Assembly (NCBI GenBank): GCA_035252015.1
Contig: DATFDP010000192.1
Span: 1 to 6,921, forward strand
Direction: 5' to 3'
Source: JAICWP01 sp035252015
GTDB taxonomy: Bacteria > Acidobacteriota > Terriglobia > Terriglobales > Acidobacteriaceae
DNA: 6,921 nucleotides
Both the position numbers and the translations under genes were made by a program. Within the stretch, counting starts at the first letter, position 1. Every line of letters starts with the position of its first letter. Positions 6,722 through 6,921 of this stretch are shown piece after piece. The notes under the pieces were generated by a model. That model made no database searches and was not told where the DNA came from. It worked only from the letters and a program-made list of their open reading frames with translations.

Positions 6722-6921
6722 CTAGAAAATCAGCTTAAGGCCGAACTGGAGACGGCGCCTACCGACGCCGTCCGTTGTCTGATTGCCGGCGAATTCGTCA
6801 TCACCGTTCGAGTTAAATTTGAACGTACCAAATGTCCCCGGGCCGGCGTTGTTGATCCTTGGGCTGGTAGGAACACCGAGCCACTGGTGGTTAAGCACAT
6901 TGAACGCTTCTGCCTGAAATT
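6722..6921 (-). CDS. TonB-dependent receptor, Oar-like, C-terminal end only (cut by window)
   Basis: This is the last 66 codons of an outer-membrane beta-barrel protein; its 5' part lies beyond the right edge. The visible frame ends with TAG at 6722-6724 and reads FQAEAFNVLNHQWLGVPTS near its start (6917 downward), then GTFGTFKFNSN, and closes with GRRRLQFGLKLIF. The EAFNVLNH motif, a late FGT, and a final R-x-QFGLKL-x-F strand ending in Phe are characteristic of the large carboxypeptidase-regulatory-domain/TonB receptors abundant in Acidobacteriota. The terminal Phe fits the signal recognised by the BAM assembly machinery. Such receptors take up large substrates such as oligosaccharides or siderophores, or, for Oar, support surface functions; the substrate cannot be told from this fragment. 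A terminator follows the stop. Confidence 0.85.
   Translation of the reverse strand, partial: FQAEAFNVLNHQWLGVPTSPRINNAGPGTFGTFKFNSNGDDEFAGNQTTDGVGRRRLQFGLKLIF

Overview
This window most likely comes from an Acidobacteriota genome, or a similar G+C-rich soil bacterium. The inference rests on a penicillin-acylase family amidase, a carbohydrate-type KbaZ/GatZ protein, and the C-terminus of what looks like an Oar-like TonB-dependent receptor (ending QFGLKLIF). That combination is typical of the phylum. No rRNA or other phylogenetic marker is present, so the assignment is inference.

Left part, + strand, 1-5214: four tightly packed genes look like one operon. They are (i) the 3' part of a penicillin-acylase family Ntn hydrolase, cut by the window edge; (ii) a secreted beta-propeller protein that keeps the full catalytic set of peptidyl-alpha-hydroxyglycine alpha-amidating lyase (PAL); (iii) a CstA-family membrane transporter; and (iv) a 57-codon YbdD/YjiX-family gene whose ATG overlaps the cstA stop. 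Gaps are 22 bp, 19 bp and a 4-bp overlap. Right part, - strand: a KbaZ/GatZ-type tagatose-bisphosphate aldolase subunit converges on the operon with only 19 bp between the stops. It is followed, at the right edge, by the last 66 codons of the TonB-dependent receptor. A UUCG-loop intrinsic terminator separates the receptor from kbaZ.

How the genes may work together: the amidase and the PAL-like enzyme are expected outside the cytoplasm and both act on amide-type bonds. PAL chemistry releases glyoxylate, a 2-oxo acid, and CstA/BtsT proteins import the related 2-oxo acid pyruvate (CstA also peptides). A scavenging route for amidated or N-acylated compounds, with uptake by CstA-YbdD, is therefore a reasonable but unproven reading. 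No PHM (the monooxygenase partner of PAL) and no KbaY/GatY (catalytic partner of KbaZ) are in the window. I found no tRNA, rRNA, CRISPR array, insertion sequence or other mobile element.
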